Of a stretch of 64,000 nt of DNA, positions 40,947 to 50,827 are shown piece by piece. The translations under genes were made by a program, and so were the position numbers. Source of the DNA: Arion vulgaris (taxonomy: Eukaryota; Mollusca; Gastropoda; Stylommatophora; Arionidae). The DNA lies in the NCBI GenBank assembly GCA_020796225.1, contig CM036767.1:15282427-15346426 (forward strand). Reading direction: 5' to 3'. How positions within the stretch are numbered: position 1 is the first letter of the stretch; the number at the start of each line of letters is the position of its first letter. The notes below the pieces were generated by a model. That model searched no databases, was not told the origin of the DNA, and was given only the letters and a program-made list of their open reading frames with translations.

Positions 40947-41229
40947 AGAGCCGCGGTAGCATAGTTGTTAGTGAACTCGCTTCTCAAGGCTGGTGGTCTG
41001 GGTTCAATTCCCGAAGTGTGCGTGGAATTTTTCCCGACCGCGACGGCTCTCAGGTCGACCCAGTCTCAAGTGGGTACCAGACATGCTCTGGGAAAGTAAA
41101 GCGGCCGGCGTGATGCTGACCACATCACCCATCGAGTGCCGACGGTTAATGAAAATACAGCCCTAACACTGTATTGCCCTATATACCACGAGGTATGAAA
41201 GGGTTTCTTTACTTCTTTTTTTTACTTTT
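40947..41229 (+). mobile_element. SINE-C
   Basis: Duplication TATATGTACAGAT flanks it (ending at 40946; repeated from about 41230). Complete head, body and T/A-rich tail. Confidence 0.9.
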
Positions 41230-41237
41230 ATATGTAC

Positions 41238-41747
41238 AGATAGCTATTATAGCATAGTGGTTAGTGTACTTGATTCTTAGATGTATGGTCTTGGTTCTTC
41301 TTTGAACACCCCACATCGACTACTTGTTAAACCACTCTTTATGATTTGTATGTGATCTGAGCCTAAGAGTGATTGTACGTTGTGCCAGTTATGCGCCTAC
41401 AAGTAGGCCAAGCTTTTTAAAAACTGGGGTAGCTTCTCTAGGCCCCTACCTCAGTGGCCCCTTATGACATGTTTTGTAGGTCATAGTCTTACTATTCTTT
41501 GTTCCCTTGAGCCCCAGCAACAAATGGGGGGGTTGGGTTCAATTTCACAGTTGGAGTGACATTTTAAAAAAAACCATGACGGCTCTCAGGTCAACTCAGC
41601 CTCAGTTGAGTACCAGAAAAGAACTGGGAAGTAAAGGATGTTGCCCACATCACCCATCATGTGCGGATGATTAATGAAAATACGGGGTAACACCATATTC
41701 CCATTATACTGCACGGAATGAAAAGATTTCCTTTACTACTACTAAAG
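41238..41747 (+). mobile_element. SINE-C, old copy, interrupted by SINE-B
   Basis: Head GATAGCTATTATAGCATAGTG, then SINE-B at 41297-41530, then the SINE-C body resumes with GACGGCTCTCAGGTCAACTC. Confidence 0.8.
41297..41530 (-). mobile_element. SINE-B nested in SINE-C
   Basis: Inverted SINE-B. The junctions show TTGGTTC and TTGGGTTC, an approximate target duplication. Confidence 0.85.
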
Positions 41748-41749
41748 TT

Positions 41750-41988
41750 AATTGCATATCCTTTACAAGACTTTGCGAATCAACCCCAGCTTTGTAACGC
41801 TATTTGTGATTTTTCTAGGCATTATTGCGTTCAGTAGTTTGTCATTGCTTTCTGAACGGATGGTGCCATCGTCCTTTTGTTAAAATCCACGGAAACAATT
41901 TGCAACCAAACTGTCCACAGCGTGATTCGAACTCAGAACGTAGGGGTTAATAGACCAAGTCACTAACCCCTAGGCCACAGACGCCACT
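41750..41988 (-). mobile_element. SINE-E
   Basis: Inverted full copy: GTTAATTGCATATCCTTTAC at the left, tRNA-like head complement near 41930-41985. Confidence 0.85.
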
Positions 41989-42141
41989 TACTACTACTAC
42001 AACTACTATTATAAACACACAGACTACCAACTGTACAACATATTTATTATAACCACCAGAGCTGCCAACTATAGAACCTATATATTATAAATACAAGAGC
42101 TATCAACTATACATGTGGATTATAAATCAGTATGTGTATTC

Positions 42142-42394
42142 TTCGTCTTCTTTGCGTTCGTTCTTTACAACCAATTTTAATCACTCTTTGTGATATGTTT
42201 GATTTTGCCAAGAACATGTATACGTTGCACATTGGTTTGGTAGGCCCCTAAACACATAGACTTGTACACGTTTAGGACATGTGCATTCGATTTCAGCCAA
42301 ACCTCCATAGTCGCCTCTTACGACATGCGTGGCAGGTAACAGTGGTTATATTCTTTACACCCCAAATTTGGGCCCCTGTAACCACTCGGACGAA
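42142..42394 (-). mobile_element. SINE-A
   Basis: 11-bp duplication TATGTGTATTC (42131-42141, 42395-42405). Confidence 0.92.
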
Positions 42395-42912
42395 TATGTG
42401 TATTCACTTCTGCTTGTGTATTCACTTCTGCTGTACAGAAAAAATACAAGGTCATTGGTCAGAATTTTGTTGATTAATGTGATCTGTATGATGTATGTTG
42501 CTGTTTTAAAAATATGAAAAATTATTATGATTTATTTTCCAGCTAAGTTTTTGGTTTTGTCATGTTCACTTCAGTATTTTAGCAACATAATATCGCTGGC
42601 AGCAAAAAAAAAACAGTTGTAGGCATTGGATGGCATTCATACACATAGTACAACAATTTGATTATGACTATGGAGATCACCACTGCTGCTAGGGCTTTCT
42701 CGTTGGTGGCTGAGCTACAAGCCACACATATGATGATCATATCAGACTCGATGAATGTCCTTCAAAGGATTGAATCTGGAAGCCTGCACACGGAATGGGA
42801 GAACAGCATTTGAAGGTCACATCTTAAGACACTGACTTGGCTGTACACACCTGGACATGCTGGAGTGCGGGCAACGAGCATGTTGACTTTCTTACAAACA
42901 ATGCCCCAACAT

Positions 42913-43108
42913 GCACCAGTTGGGAAAAGAAAACATGGAAGACCAAAGACCACTCTTTGAAGAACCATCCAACAAGAAAGTAAACTATTGGGATGTAAAA
43001 CCAAACAAGATCTCCAACTGCTAGCAATGAACCGCATCGCATGGAGATCTAAAACCTCTGCCCTATGTGCCGCCTTTGGCACGAAAGGAACAAACAAACT
43101 AACTAACT
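42913..43108 (+). mobile_element. LINE-delta 3' insertion
   Basis: Flanked by AATGCCCCAACAT (42900-42912, 43109-43121). Encodes GKRKHGRPKTTL and ends in an AACAAACTAACTAACT-type tail. Confidence 0.9.
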
Positions 43109-43213
43109 AATGCCCCAACATAAGCTGACAAAAGTATGGACAGAGCCGATGCCATCGTTGCGGTGCACACTAATTTATGTGATATGGGTGAGTTTCAGAT
43201 ACTGGACTGATTT

Positions 43214-43325
43214 AAAAATGGCGAAACACATAAAAATAAAGTACTGTAGTTTTACAAAGAACAATAACAATACATTGCAACGTTTCGACCAAAAGACCTT
43301 TATCAAGTAAAGAATACAACAGAAG
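43214..43325 (-). mobile_element. Element S insertion
   Basis: 112 bp between TGGACTGATTT (43203-43213) and TGGACCGATTT (43326-43336). Core CAACGTTTCGACC and CTTTATCAAG. Confidence 0.8.
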
Positions 43326-43624
43326 TGGACCGATTTGAGAGAATTAGAAGTTAAGTTTGGACATGCCAGACAGTGTCGTCTTCATGGTAGAGAGAGAAGA
43401 TATAATAATCAACTTCTTATGGGTACGATGAGCAAGTGGACTTTGGGATGGCTGTTGCAGCGGAGAATGGTGCACACATTGGAATGCCTAATGTGTCGCG
43501 ACATTGATCAAATAACATTTACAGAGTATAGTACACAGAAGGAAAATGTCTAGCTAGAGTAAACACTTGATACTATTGTACATGATTGTGTGACCTCTCT
43601 GTTTCACCCTCTTTTGAAAATTAG

Positions 43625-43777
43625 AACCTCCAGATATCTCTGTCGGAGATGTCGTGTGTGAAGACCTGCTCAGACCCTGATACACCATCTGGATTTGTGG
43701 TGTACACACCTGAGACAATCATCATCCACCAGCCACTGGTGCTGAAGGCTAGCTCTGAGAACGAAGCTGCTGAATGG
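43625..43777 (+). CDS. TECPR1: TECPR1 exon 11 (PH-like domain, second part)
   Basis: 51 codons, phase 0 (TTAG|AACCTC, TGG|GTAAGC). It encodes LQISLSEMSCVKTCSDPDTP, GFVVYTPETIIIHQPLVLKA and ENEAAEW. The last part matches human FALYTPER-WPVRLAAATEQDMNDW and ends in the PH domain's C-terminal helix tryptophan. Confidence 0.92.
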
Positions 43778-43824
43778 GTAAGCGATATTTCTTTTAGTGG
43801 CTAGTGTTCTTTAACATCAACCTT

Positions 43825-44033
43825 GCCCGTCTGCCCAGCGTGTTCGTAGCGCGTTGGACTACGAGTGACTATCCCTCTGCGGGTTCAATTCCATGGGATG
43901 GCAGAAAAAGCCACAGATTCCCCAGATTTATGGTGTTCGTGGCACGAACCGAAGGGTTATGATGTCCATGGCACCGAGCCGAAGAGCTGAAAAGCTCAAG
44001 TGCTTCTGGATCGGAAAAAATAAAATAAATAAG
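43825..44033 (+). mobile_element. SINE-D
   Basis: 11-bp duplication ACATCAACCTT (43814-43824, 44034-44044). tRNA-like head at 43835, A-rich tail. Confidence 0.92.
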
Positions 44034-44269
44034 ACATCAACCTTTGGATGATGAATTCATCCTTTTGTGTGAAGTGCCACTCCATGAGGCCATTACCTGG
44101 TGGTGGTGGTGGTGGTGGGTGGGCTTGCGTAGCTCAATGTCCCAGAGAATTATGCCGGCAGAGTTATCCAACCCGAACATTTCAAAGGAGAGAGGTCAGA
44201 CTAAATGTGACCTCGTAGTCCTTCAGGTTGGGGCTTGTGCATGAGCTAACTACCCATCCATTAAAAAAA

Positions 44270-44500
44270 AGACATGGTTGCAAAAACGAAATATAAATTG
44301 TTCAAAACTAACTCAAGTCTCGGAAAGACTAGGGTTCCATGCCAGAGACAGATGACATGCATCAGCCAAACATGCAAGAAAGCTAATTTGCTGATGGAGG
44401 AGTGCTGGACTGTCCTGGGAGGCCACAAAGAAAACAGCCAGAGACTGGGAACAACTGTTGAGGTCCTATGCTCCACGAGGAGCAGAAAGGAATAAGTGAA
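44270..44500 (+). mobile_element. LINE tail fragment
   Basis: Similar to 8380-8575 and 10845-10945: GCCAAAGAAAACAGC-like word and CAACTGTTGAGG, then a GAGGAGCAGAAAGGAAT end. Heavily decayed. Confidence 0.5.
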
Positions 44501-44668
44501 ATGTGCATCAATGTTCTGATACAACTTCTTGGGGAGAAGTGCACATTCATCTAGTGTGTTCTGATACAACTTCTTGGGAGAAGTGCAAATTCATCTAATG
44601 TGTTCTGATACAACTTCTTGGGAGAAGTGCAAATTCATCAAATGTGTTCTGATTACAGATGCATATAT

Positions 44669-44927
44669 CTTCTTCTTCTTCGAACGCTTCATATCGACCA
44701 CTTGTTAACCATTCTGTGATTTGTATGTGATCTGAGCCTAAGAGCGATTGTCCGTTGTGCCAGTTATGTGCATACAAGTAGGTCAGCTCATCTGATTTCT
44801 GTGATGCTTTTTATTTACTAGGGTAGCTTCCTAGGTCCTACATCAGTCGTCTCTTACGAAATGACTTGTAGGTTGCAGTGGTACTATTCTTTGCTTCCTT
44901 TATGGGCCGCAGCACCACACGGGCAAG
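44669..44927 (-). mobile_element. SINE-B in minisatellite
   Basis: Inverted copy. Flanks AGATGCATAT and AGATGTATAT are an imperfect target duplication. Confidence 0.85.
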
Positions 44928-45200
44928 ATGTATATGTGAATTGTACATCCATTTGTATTTTTATGCAACTTCCTGTGTGAAGTGTACATTCAGTTGCATT
45001 CTGATTACTGCATTTTGGTGTGTAGTGTGCATCTATCTTTGTTTTGATCTGTTTTTTGTGTATAGTGTGCTTCTATGTGTGGTCTGGTTAAAACTTGGTT
45101 TGTGGGGTATGTATCGATCTGTGTTTGATTATGTTTTCTTGTGTAGTCTCTATCCATGTGTGTTCTTATTACAATTTCTTGTGTGCATCTGTGTGTGTTC

Positions 45201-45767
45201 TGATTCTGGCCAACAATGGCGGAATGCGGGAGGACCATTCAGAGTCAGAACGGTTTGATTCTGAACACGACTTTGCTAGCGCATTCCCGCCATGTTTTGT
45301 CGGGTATTTTCCGGTTTCGTTTGCCGAGCTACTGAGTTAGTGCTTGAGCAACGCTGTGACTGTTACATGTAATGCTTTTTGCTGTGTCAAGTGTCAACCG
45401 TGCGTTTGTTGTGTGTATTCAGAAAATGGCGGACAGCGGTTATGACGAACAAGCTCAATCTGCCGTATGCAGTTATATTGCGAGTGCAGAAAGCTGGATT
45501 TTGCCGTGATTGATGTCCCTTCGACAAGAATTGCTATTCAAGTGATGAACAGTTTTGTGTTGCTACATTCGCGACGGCCATATGCATAGTATGCGGTGCA
45601 GGTTGCTTTTTGTGGCGGTACGCGGCTGTTTCATTCTGGAATTAGTTCACACAGGAAACTTTTCACAGGTGTTAGCATTTCGTGTGATATTCATTGGCAC
45701 AGGAACGGAGCAATTATGGGGTGACAGTTGCAGTGAAGTTGGAACCGTACTTATGAACTATGAACTA
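45201..45767. mobile_element. GC-rich insert of about 570 bp, unclassified
   Basis: CpG-rich block inside an AT-rich minisatellite; the word TGTGTTCTGATT stands on both sides. An inverted pair (AATGGCGG-AATGCGGG near 45214 and GCGCATTCCCGCCAT near 45279) could form a hairpin. A short frame starting ATGGCGGACAGCGG (45425) resembles the 5' end of a cellular or transposase gene but stops after 28 codons. Confidence 0.5.
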
Positions 45768-45849
45768 TGTGTTCTGATTACAATTTCTTGTGTGTAGTGT
45801 ACATCCATCTGCATCTGATTACATATTATTGAGTGGTGGATATCTCTCT

Positions 45850-45985
45850 GTTATTTGTTAGTTTGTATCGTTCTTATCAACTCTCTGTGATTTGTGTGGT
45901 GTGTATCAAGAATGTGAGTATGTTGCACCCCCGTTATGTCCGCACAGCTTGTAGGACAAGCACAGCATAATTTTTGCATAAATTT
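45850..45985 (-). mobile_element. SINE fragment P
   Basis: Shares CTCTGTGATTTGTGTGGT-like words and a following CCCGTTATGTCC-type stretch with 56100-56325. Relationship to SINE-B is distant. Confidence 0.5.
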
Positions 45986-46249
45986 ATACATATTATCCAA
46001 CATAACACACATTTGTACAGACAGGCTACTAAGATTTTACAAACAAAAAAACCCCACTTTAATGTATCACATCTGGAGTTATACCTGGAGCATGATATCT
46101 GATTGGTCATAGGAACTCATACCATATTTGTCTTTTGATTATAACTTTTGTGGAAATTTGCATTCACATAATCTGTTCTGCCGACAAAAGTGTACATAGA
46201 AAATGCCTTCTGTTCTTATTTAACAAAAAATTATTTATCTTTAAAATAC

Positions 46250-46600
46250 TAATTAATAAAAGTTCTTAGAATATGATGGACAGAGAAGAAAATAATAACT
46301 AAATCATCCTACGAGATCTGCATATTGAGGATCATTCGCTCATAAATAACATCATGTCCTGGAAGATTAAATATTTTGGCCACGTTTAAAGTCACAGTGG
46401 TTTCGAGAGAGCGATAATGGGAGGCATGTTTCCTAGAGTATGAGACAGGTGACAACCAAGATGAAGATGGCAGCAGGACATCAAAGAGATCCTGAACATG
46501 ACACTGGAGGAGACGGGAGAACTCACTAGAGACAGAGTATTTCAGGCGGACTGTGATGAAAGCGATGTTCCATAGGGACATGCTACTACTTGACTAATTA
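46250..46600 (+). mobile_element. LINE-gamma 3' fragment
   Basis: Decayed codons for VLRIWWTEK, SWKIKYFGHV and DIKEILNMTL. Order as at 35950-36345. Confidence 0.65.
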
Positions 46601-46658
46601 ATCAACTTGTCTCTATTACATTTTATTCAACATTTTTTATTGACTTTCTCTGAAACAG

Positions 46659-46798
46659 ATTGGATGTCTTGGTACTGCAAATGCTGTTTTATGGAATATG
46701 AACTGCACCATCACTCCTGGAGCTATCTGGTCATGCACATTCATAGGAGACGTCTTTATCAGCTCCATCACATCTACATTGAAACATCTATCAGATCT
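46659..46798 (+). CDS. TECPR1: TECPR1 exon 12 (end of PH region, tectonin start)
   Basis: Starts at AACAG|ATTGGA in phase 0 and encodes AVLWNMNCTITPGAIWSCTF and GDVFISSI, aligning with human PQAIWSITCKGDIFVSE. I end it at GATCT|GTTAGT (phase 2) because exon 13 needs two bases; this gives SDLCWSQHGGH across the junction, like human CDQMFWRQMGGH. Other GT sites at 46803 and 46812 would break phase. Confidence 0.85.
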
Positions 46799-46811
46799 GT
46801 TAGTATCTCAT

Positions 46812-46834
46812 GTGTATATATATATATATATATG
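46812..46834. repeat. Short TA microsatellite
   Basis: GTGTATATATATATATATATATG, directly after exon 12. Confidence 0.9.
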
Positions 46835-46889
46835 TTGTGTGTTTTTTTTGTGTGTGTGTTTATCTGGTGTGTTAGTGTTTCGACTAGTA

Positions 46890-47114
46890 TATCTTCTTCA
46901 AACGCGCCATACCGACTACTTGTTTAACAACTCTTTGTGATTTGTATGTGATCTGAGCCTAAGAGTGATTGTATGTTGTGCAAGTTATGCGCCTGCAAGT
47001 AGGCCAGCACGTCTAATTTCTGCAATGCTTTTTGTCTACTAGGGTAGCTTCCATAGGCCCCTACCTCAGTCGCCTCTTACGACATGCCTTGTAGGTCGCA
47101 GTGTTACTATTTTC
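46890..47114 (-). mobile_element. SINE-B, head truncated
   Basis: Inverted copy from the CTTCTTC tail to GTGTTACTATTTT. It abuts element Q. Confidence 0.82.
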
Positions 47115-47345
47115 GCAGCTCAAAGAGCAATGTTACTCCGATATAGTGGATACAAATCAAAAAGCCATCTACGCAAAAGGTTATCTCTAACATAGGTGAC
47201 AAAAGCCATCTACGCAACAGGTGGAACTCGGAGATAACAAAGGTGAAGAAAAACACTGTTTATCAAGCGTGTATAAAAGCCAGTTCTAGAAATCTCTTCT
47301 TATCCTGACTCTGTGAGGCAAAACAGGATTAGAGAAAAGAATACC
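47108..47345 (-). repeat. Element Q, inverted copy
   Basis: Complement of the Q unit at 56545-57047: AAAGAGCAATGTTACTCCGA, CCTCTGTTATCTCCGAG-type words and the TCCTGTTTTGCCTCAC end (complement near 47325). Confidence 0.65.
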
Positions 47346-47384
47346 ACCAAAATAATAAGTAGTGACTCATGGTTATAGACAGGT

Positions 47385-47640
47385 ACAGTCAAGTTCCTAG
47401 TCATATTCAATCAGAGACTGATGATAAATTCTTGAGATCGTAATCATTTTCTATAACAAAGTGTAATTTAGTTACCAGAATGTGCATCAGTGTTTGCTGG
47501 TCAGACCCATAAGTATTCAGTATCTTTCAGCAGATGGTTAAGGGTGTGCATGCTGATAGTTCTCATAGCTTGCTGGTTATACCACACAGCTTACATCGAT
47601 GGACCACCTGTTGTTGTATTCCTTCAGTCTTAAAAGAAAG
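47385..47640 (-). mobile_element. SINE-F and repeat N traces
   Basis: 47385-47450 resembles SINE-F (word CAAGTTCCTAGTC). 47470-47600 is inverted repeat N (complement of AGTATTCAGTATCTTTCAGC). Confidence 0.5.
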
Positions 47641-47746
47641 CATAAATATATTTATATATAAAAATCACATAATGTCATGCCCATTACTTTTTTATATGTG
47701 ATTTATCATGTTTTGTTTCGGGTTAGTAAAATATTGATTACTATAT

Positions 47747-48118
47747 CTTCTTCTTCTTTTGTCGTCACACTGCTACCGGGTTCTTGCCCAGTGTCATGGT
47801 TTTCTGTTTTTGTTTTGCGCTGTTCTGGTGGCTTGTGTGATTGTTATCTTTGCTCTTTCACATGATTCTGCTACGCCATCTAACCATCTTTTCCGTGGTC
47901 TTCCTTTTGCCTTCTTTCCCGATGTTCTGTTGTAGAAGACTCTGTATACTGTCGAGTTTGGATGCATTCTTATTAAGTGGCCAAACCACTTCATTCTTTG
48001 TTTATCTATGTAATTCAAGCACGGTTTTGTGCCAACTTTCTTTCTTATGCTGATGTTGGTGATTCTGTCTTTTCTTGTGTTTTCTTGTGTACTATATAAT
48101 CTCCTTAAAGACATTTTT
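47747..48118 (-). mobile_element. LINE-alpha 3' fragment ending at a splice acceptor
   Basis: The minus strand encodes RKDRITNISIRKKVGTKPCL, KQRMKWFGHLIRM, KAKGRPRKRWLDGV and the 3' end with CACTGCTACCGGG; GAA tail at 47747. LINE sequence stops about 16 bp before the exon 13 acceptor. Confidence 0.87.
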
Positions 48119-48134
48119 GTTTTTATGAGCCCAG

Positions 48135-48262
48135 ATGTTGGAGCCAACATGGAGGACATATGCAGTTGGTTGAGACTGGTCCTAGTGGCGTTACATGGGC
48201 TCTAGGCTTTGACAAAATGCCTTATGTATACAATGGTGGATATGGTGGAGCTGTTAATACCG
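48135..48262 (+). CDS. TECPR1: TECPR1 exon 13 (tectonin repeat)
   Basis: Starts at CCCAG|A (completing Leu) and reads CWSQHGGHMQLVETGPSGVT, WALGFDKMPYVYNGGYGGAV, then NT and G at ACCG|GTAAGA (phase 1). Human has FWRQMGGHLRMVEANSRGVVWGIG and WVYTGGYGGG; the GGYGG loop is kept. Confidence 0.94.
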
Positions 48263-48299
48263 GTAAGAATTTATTCTATTCCTCATACTATTATAAAGC

Positions 48300-48507
48300 G
48301 GGCAAGCAATGGAACAGGCTGATATTGTAAATTCCCTAAGGGAGAGAGAACGTGTAAATGATTCAAGTAATAGTGGGGAATCTACAACCCTAACCAGAAT
48401 TTGTGAATTCCAAGTCAAAAGTGGTGTATCTAGACAAGAGAACTGTACTGATGGCCAAAGAAGAATAGTAAATCAACAAAGAACTGGTGTCGTTAGTCGC
48501 CACACGC
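48300..48507 (+). mobile_element. LINE-beta-like fragment
   Basis: Encodes MEQADIVNSLRERER, TLTRICEFQVKSGVSRQ and NQQRTGVVSRHT, aligning with the LINE-beta segment after RNase H. It runs directly into SINE-B. Confidence 0.65.
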
Positions 48508-48752
48508 TTCTTCTTCAAATGCTCCATATAGATCACTTGCTAAACCACTCTTTGTGATGTATATGTGATCTGAGCCTAAGAGCAACTGTACAGTGTGCAA
48601 GTTATGCGCCTAAAAGTACATCCAATTTCTGCTATTCTTTTTATTAACTATGGTAACTTTCCTAGACCCCTACCTCAGTTGCCTCTTATGACTTGCCTTG
48701 TAGGTCGCAGTGTTACTATTCTTTGTTCCCCTTGTGAGCCCTGGCAACACAC
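48508..48752 (-). mobile_element. SINE-B
   Basis: Inverted copy from CTTCTTCTTC to the complement of TGTTGCCAGGGCTC. Confidence 0.85.
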
Positions 48753-49120
48753 ATGTGACTTATGGACTAATTTGTTTGATGTTCAGTGATGATGATCCGA
48801 CAACTATACTATTATAAGTTACATAGGACCTGCATGGAATTTATTCCTGGACACATTCATTCTCTTCTATGGAATTAATTCCTGTATTTCTCTCCATTAT
48901 ATGTGAAATTCATTTCAGTGTTTCATTATGTATTCTTTCTTTCTTGAACCATTTGCCTCTCACTTCATTGCCTGTTTTCTGATTATGGAATTATTTCATC
49001 TTAGAGTATGCCCAACATATCTCTGTCTTGTCTTTACTGGTATGAATGGTTTAACATAACATCATGGACAGAAAACTACACGAACGTCTGTGTGAGCTAC
49101 AAAAGACAGTGAAGTTTATA
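48753..49120. other. Intron 13 sequence with LINE tail trace
   Basis: 48955-49060 is an inverted LINE tail (complement of GATATGTTGGGCATACTC). The remainder is unassigned. Confidence 0.45.
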
Positions 49121-49368
49121 AAACGTTAATTGCATATCTTTTACAGGACTTTGCGAATCAACCATAGCTTTTTAACGCTGTTTGTGATTTTTTTAGGCAT
49201 TATTACGTTCAGTAGTTTGCTGTTGCTTTCTGAACGGGTGGTGTCATCGTCCTTTTGTCAAAATCCACGGGAAACAATTAGCAACCAAACTGTCCGCAGC
49301 GTGATTCCAACTCAGAGCGTCGGGGTTAATAGACCGAGTCACTATCCCATAAGCCACAGACGCCACCT
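49121..49368 (-). mobile_element. SINE-E
   Basis: 12-bp duplication GTGAAGTTTATA (49109-49120, 49369-49380). Complete inverted copy. Confidence 0.93.
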
Positions 49369-49380
49369 GTGAAGTTTATA

Positions 49381-49545
49381 CAAGAGACAAATGTACCTGT
49401 AAAGTTGGAGAAGGCACACCTGTATGGTGAGGACACTAATAATAAGAAAAGTGGGTTGTCACGTAATAATCAGTCAGAAGCGTCATACCAGGTACCTTGG
49501 CTACTCCTCAAATTCATAGCGTATAAAGAAGAAGAACACAAGAGA
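49381..49545 (+). mobile_element. SINE-R fragment
   Basis: Words AGTTGGAGAAGGC, ATGGTGAGGACACTAATAAT and AAATTCATAGC; ends in AAAGAAGAAGAAC. Confidence 0.65.
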
Positions 49546-49663
49546 CAACATTGAATATAGAGACAATATTTCAAGCGAATCAAAGGAAGGAAGACATAAT
49601 ATCATACACAAATTAACATGTAATAGAATATTTTATTATATGCACCATTAAAAAATGTAATAG

Positions 49664-49800
<137 letters not shown>

Positions 49801-49906
49801 TCAATAAATTTCCTAACATCGGGACCCTTGCCAGCACTACAGAGTTCGTGCACTGCAGCTGAGATCTTCCTATGTAAAAAATAAATCGAAGCACACATGG
49901 TTACTC

Positions 49907-50083
49907 TTATTTAGTTTTTTTTAATATAGTCATCGGATCATCATCACTGTACATCAAAACAATTAGTCCATAAGTGCTCCGATCTGTTCTTCAGTATGTC
50001 TCTCAGAATGTGGCAACTAACAACACTGGTTCTTTGTTGGTTCGCTATTCTTCTTTGGCTACCAGCATAGTGTTCTTGTCTAG
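49907..50083 (-). mobile_element. RNase H LINE tail inserted in SINE-F
   Basis: Word CATGGTTACTC on both sides (before 49907; 50087-50097). Contains the complement of the knuckle region and an NQQRTS-like stretch. Confidence 0.65.
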
Positions 50084-50119
50084 CATGCATGGTTACTCGT
50101 CGAAGTGCAATGATGATAG

Positions 50120-50629
50120 TTTAAAAGGGTCCAAATGCAAAGGATTGACTTCATTGCACCGGGTTTCTCCATATGACTCCGTCCCTGTCGGTAGAGATGA
50201 CATACTACCTGCCGAGAGCACTGTAAGTAAAAAAAAAGTAAAGGAACCCTTTCATACCTCATGGTATATAGGGCAATACAGTGTTAGGCCTGTATTTTTC
50301 ATTGACCGTCGGCACACGATGGGTGATGTGGTCAGCATCATGCCGGCCGCCTTTACTTTCCCAGAGCATGTCTGGTACCCACTTGAGGCTGGGTCGACCT
50401 GAGAGCCATCGCGGTCGGGAAAAATTCCACGCACACTGCTGGAGTTGAACCCAGACCACCAGCCTTGAGAGTTCACTAACAACTATGCTACCGCTGCTCT
50501 AACACAAATTCCATATCTCCGGCAATAATCCTAGGGATCTCATGAAAAAATTACACATGTCTCGGTCTGGATTAGAACCAACAACCTTTAGTACAACAGG
50601 CAAACGACTTCGCGATTGAGACCCCAAAT
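50120..50629 (-). mobile_element. SINE-H inserted in SINE-F, split by SINE-C
   Basis: AATGATGATAGT stands before (near 50108) and after (near 50628), a 12-bp duplication. The inverted box B (complement of GGTTCTAATCC) is near 50570. Confidence 0.8.
50224..50504 (-). mobile_element. SINE-C nested in SINE-H
   Basis: Complete inverted copy, poly-A (as plus-strand A/G run at 50226-50240) to head at 50504. Deepest layer of the nest. Confidence 0.88.
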
Positions 50630-50675
50630 GATGATAGTCCAATCAATCAATCAATATCATTTTGTGTTGTTTCAG

Positions 50676-50778
50676 GTGCAAGTGAAATGTCTGATAACAT
50701 ACATCAGATAATGGACCAGCATAAAGTTTTTGTCTATGAAAATCAAACATGGTTTCCTGTTGTTGGATGGTGCTGCAA
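50676..50778 (+). CDS. TECPR1: TECPR1 exon 14 (second dysferlin domain start)
   Basis: Starts TTCAG|GT (completing Gly), reads SDNIHQIMDQHKVFVYENQT, WFPVVGWCC, ends AA|GTATGT (phase 2). Human has YTQSDVKSVYIYENQRWNPVTGY. The YENQ-W word mirrors exon 1-2 of the first dysferlin domain. Confidence 0.93.
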
Positions 50779-50827
50779 GTATGTCTCTTTATTGTCTTTC
50801 ATATTCTAGAAAATCAAACATCTAATA

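Larger units (their letters stand above)
40871..42141. repeat. Degenerate AT-rich minisatellite region invaded by SINEs
   Basis: Words like TATTATAAACACA-GACTACCAACTGTA recur at 40890-40940 and 42005-42125 around the inserted SINE-C, SINE-C/B and SINE-E copies, suggesting one array split by insertions. Confidence 0.55.
42640..43580 (+). mobile_element. RNase H LINE fragment with two nested insertions
   Basis: Encodes TMEITTAARAFSLVAELQA, MIISDSMNVLQRIESG and LYTPGHAGV of an RNase H domain, then RQCRLHGRERRYNNQLLMG and the ECLMCRDID knuckle. Close relative at 55405-55830. LINE-delta (42913-43108) and element S (43214-43325) split it. Confidence 0.85.
44513..45838. repeat. Minisatellite of about 46-bp units, interrupted twice
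   Basis: Clear units at 44513-44660 (TGTTCTGATACAACTTCTTG, then a 25-base remainder). Degenerate units continue at 44930-45200 and 45768-45838. SINE-B and a GC-rich insert interrupt the array. Confidence 0.8.
49801..50660 (+). mobile_element. SINE-F, 3' part, hit by several insertions
   Basis: SINE-F text occurs at 49801-49906, 50084-50119 and 50630-50660 (tail CAATCAATCAATC). A LINE piece (49907-50083) and SINE-H carrying SINE-C (50120-50629) lie between. Confidence 0.85.

Noticed and set aside
44044..44244. Frame with a run of tryptophans
   Set aside because: Translation of a short TGG microsatellite at 44098-44120.
46803..46812. Alternative donors for TECPR1 exon 12
   Set aside because: Both leave phase 0, but exon 13 needs two leftover bases; only the GT at 46799 fits.
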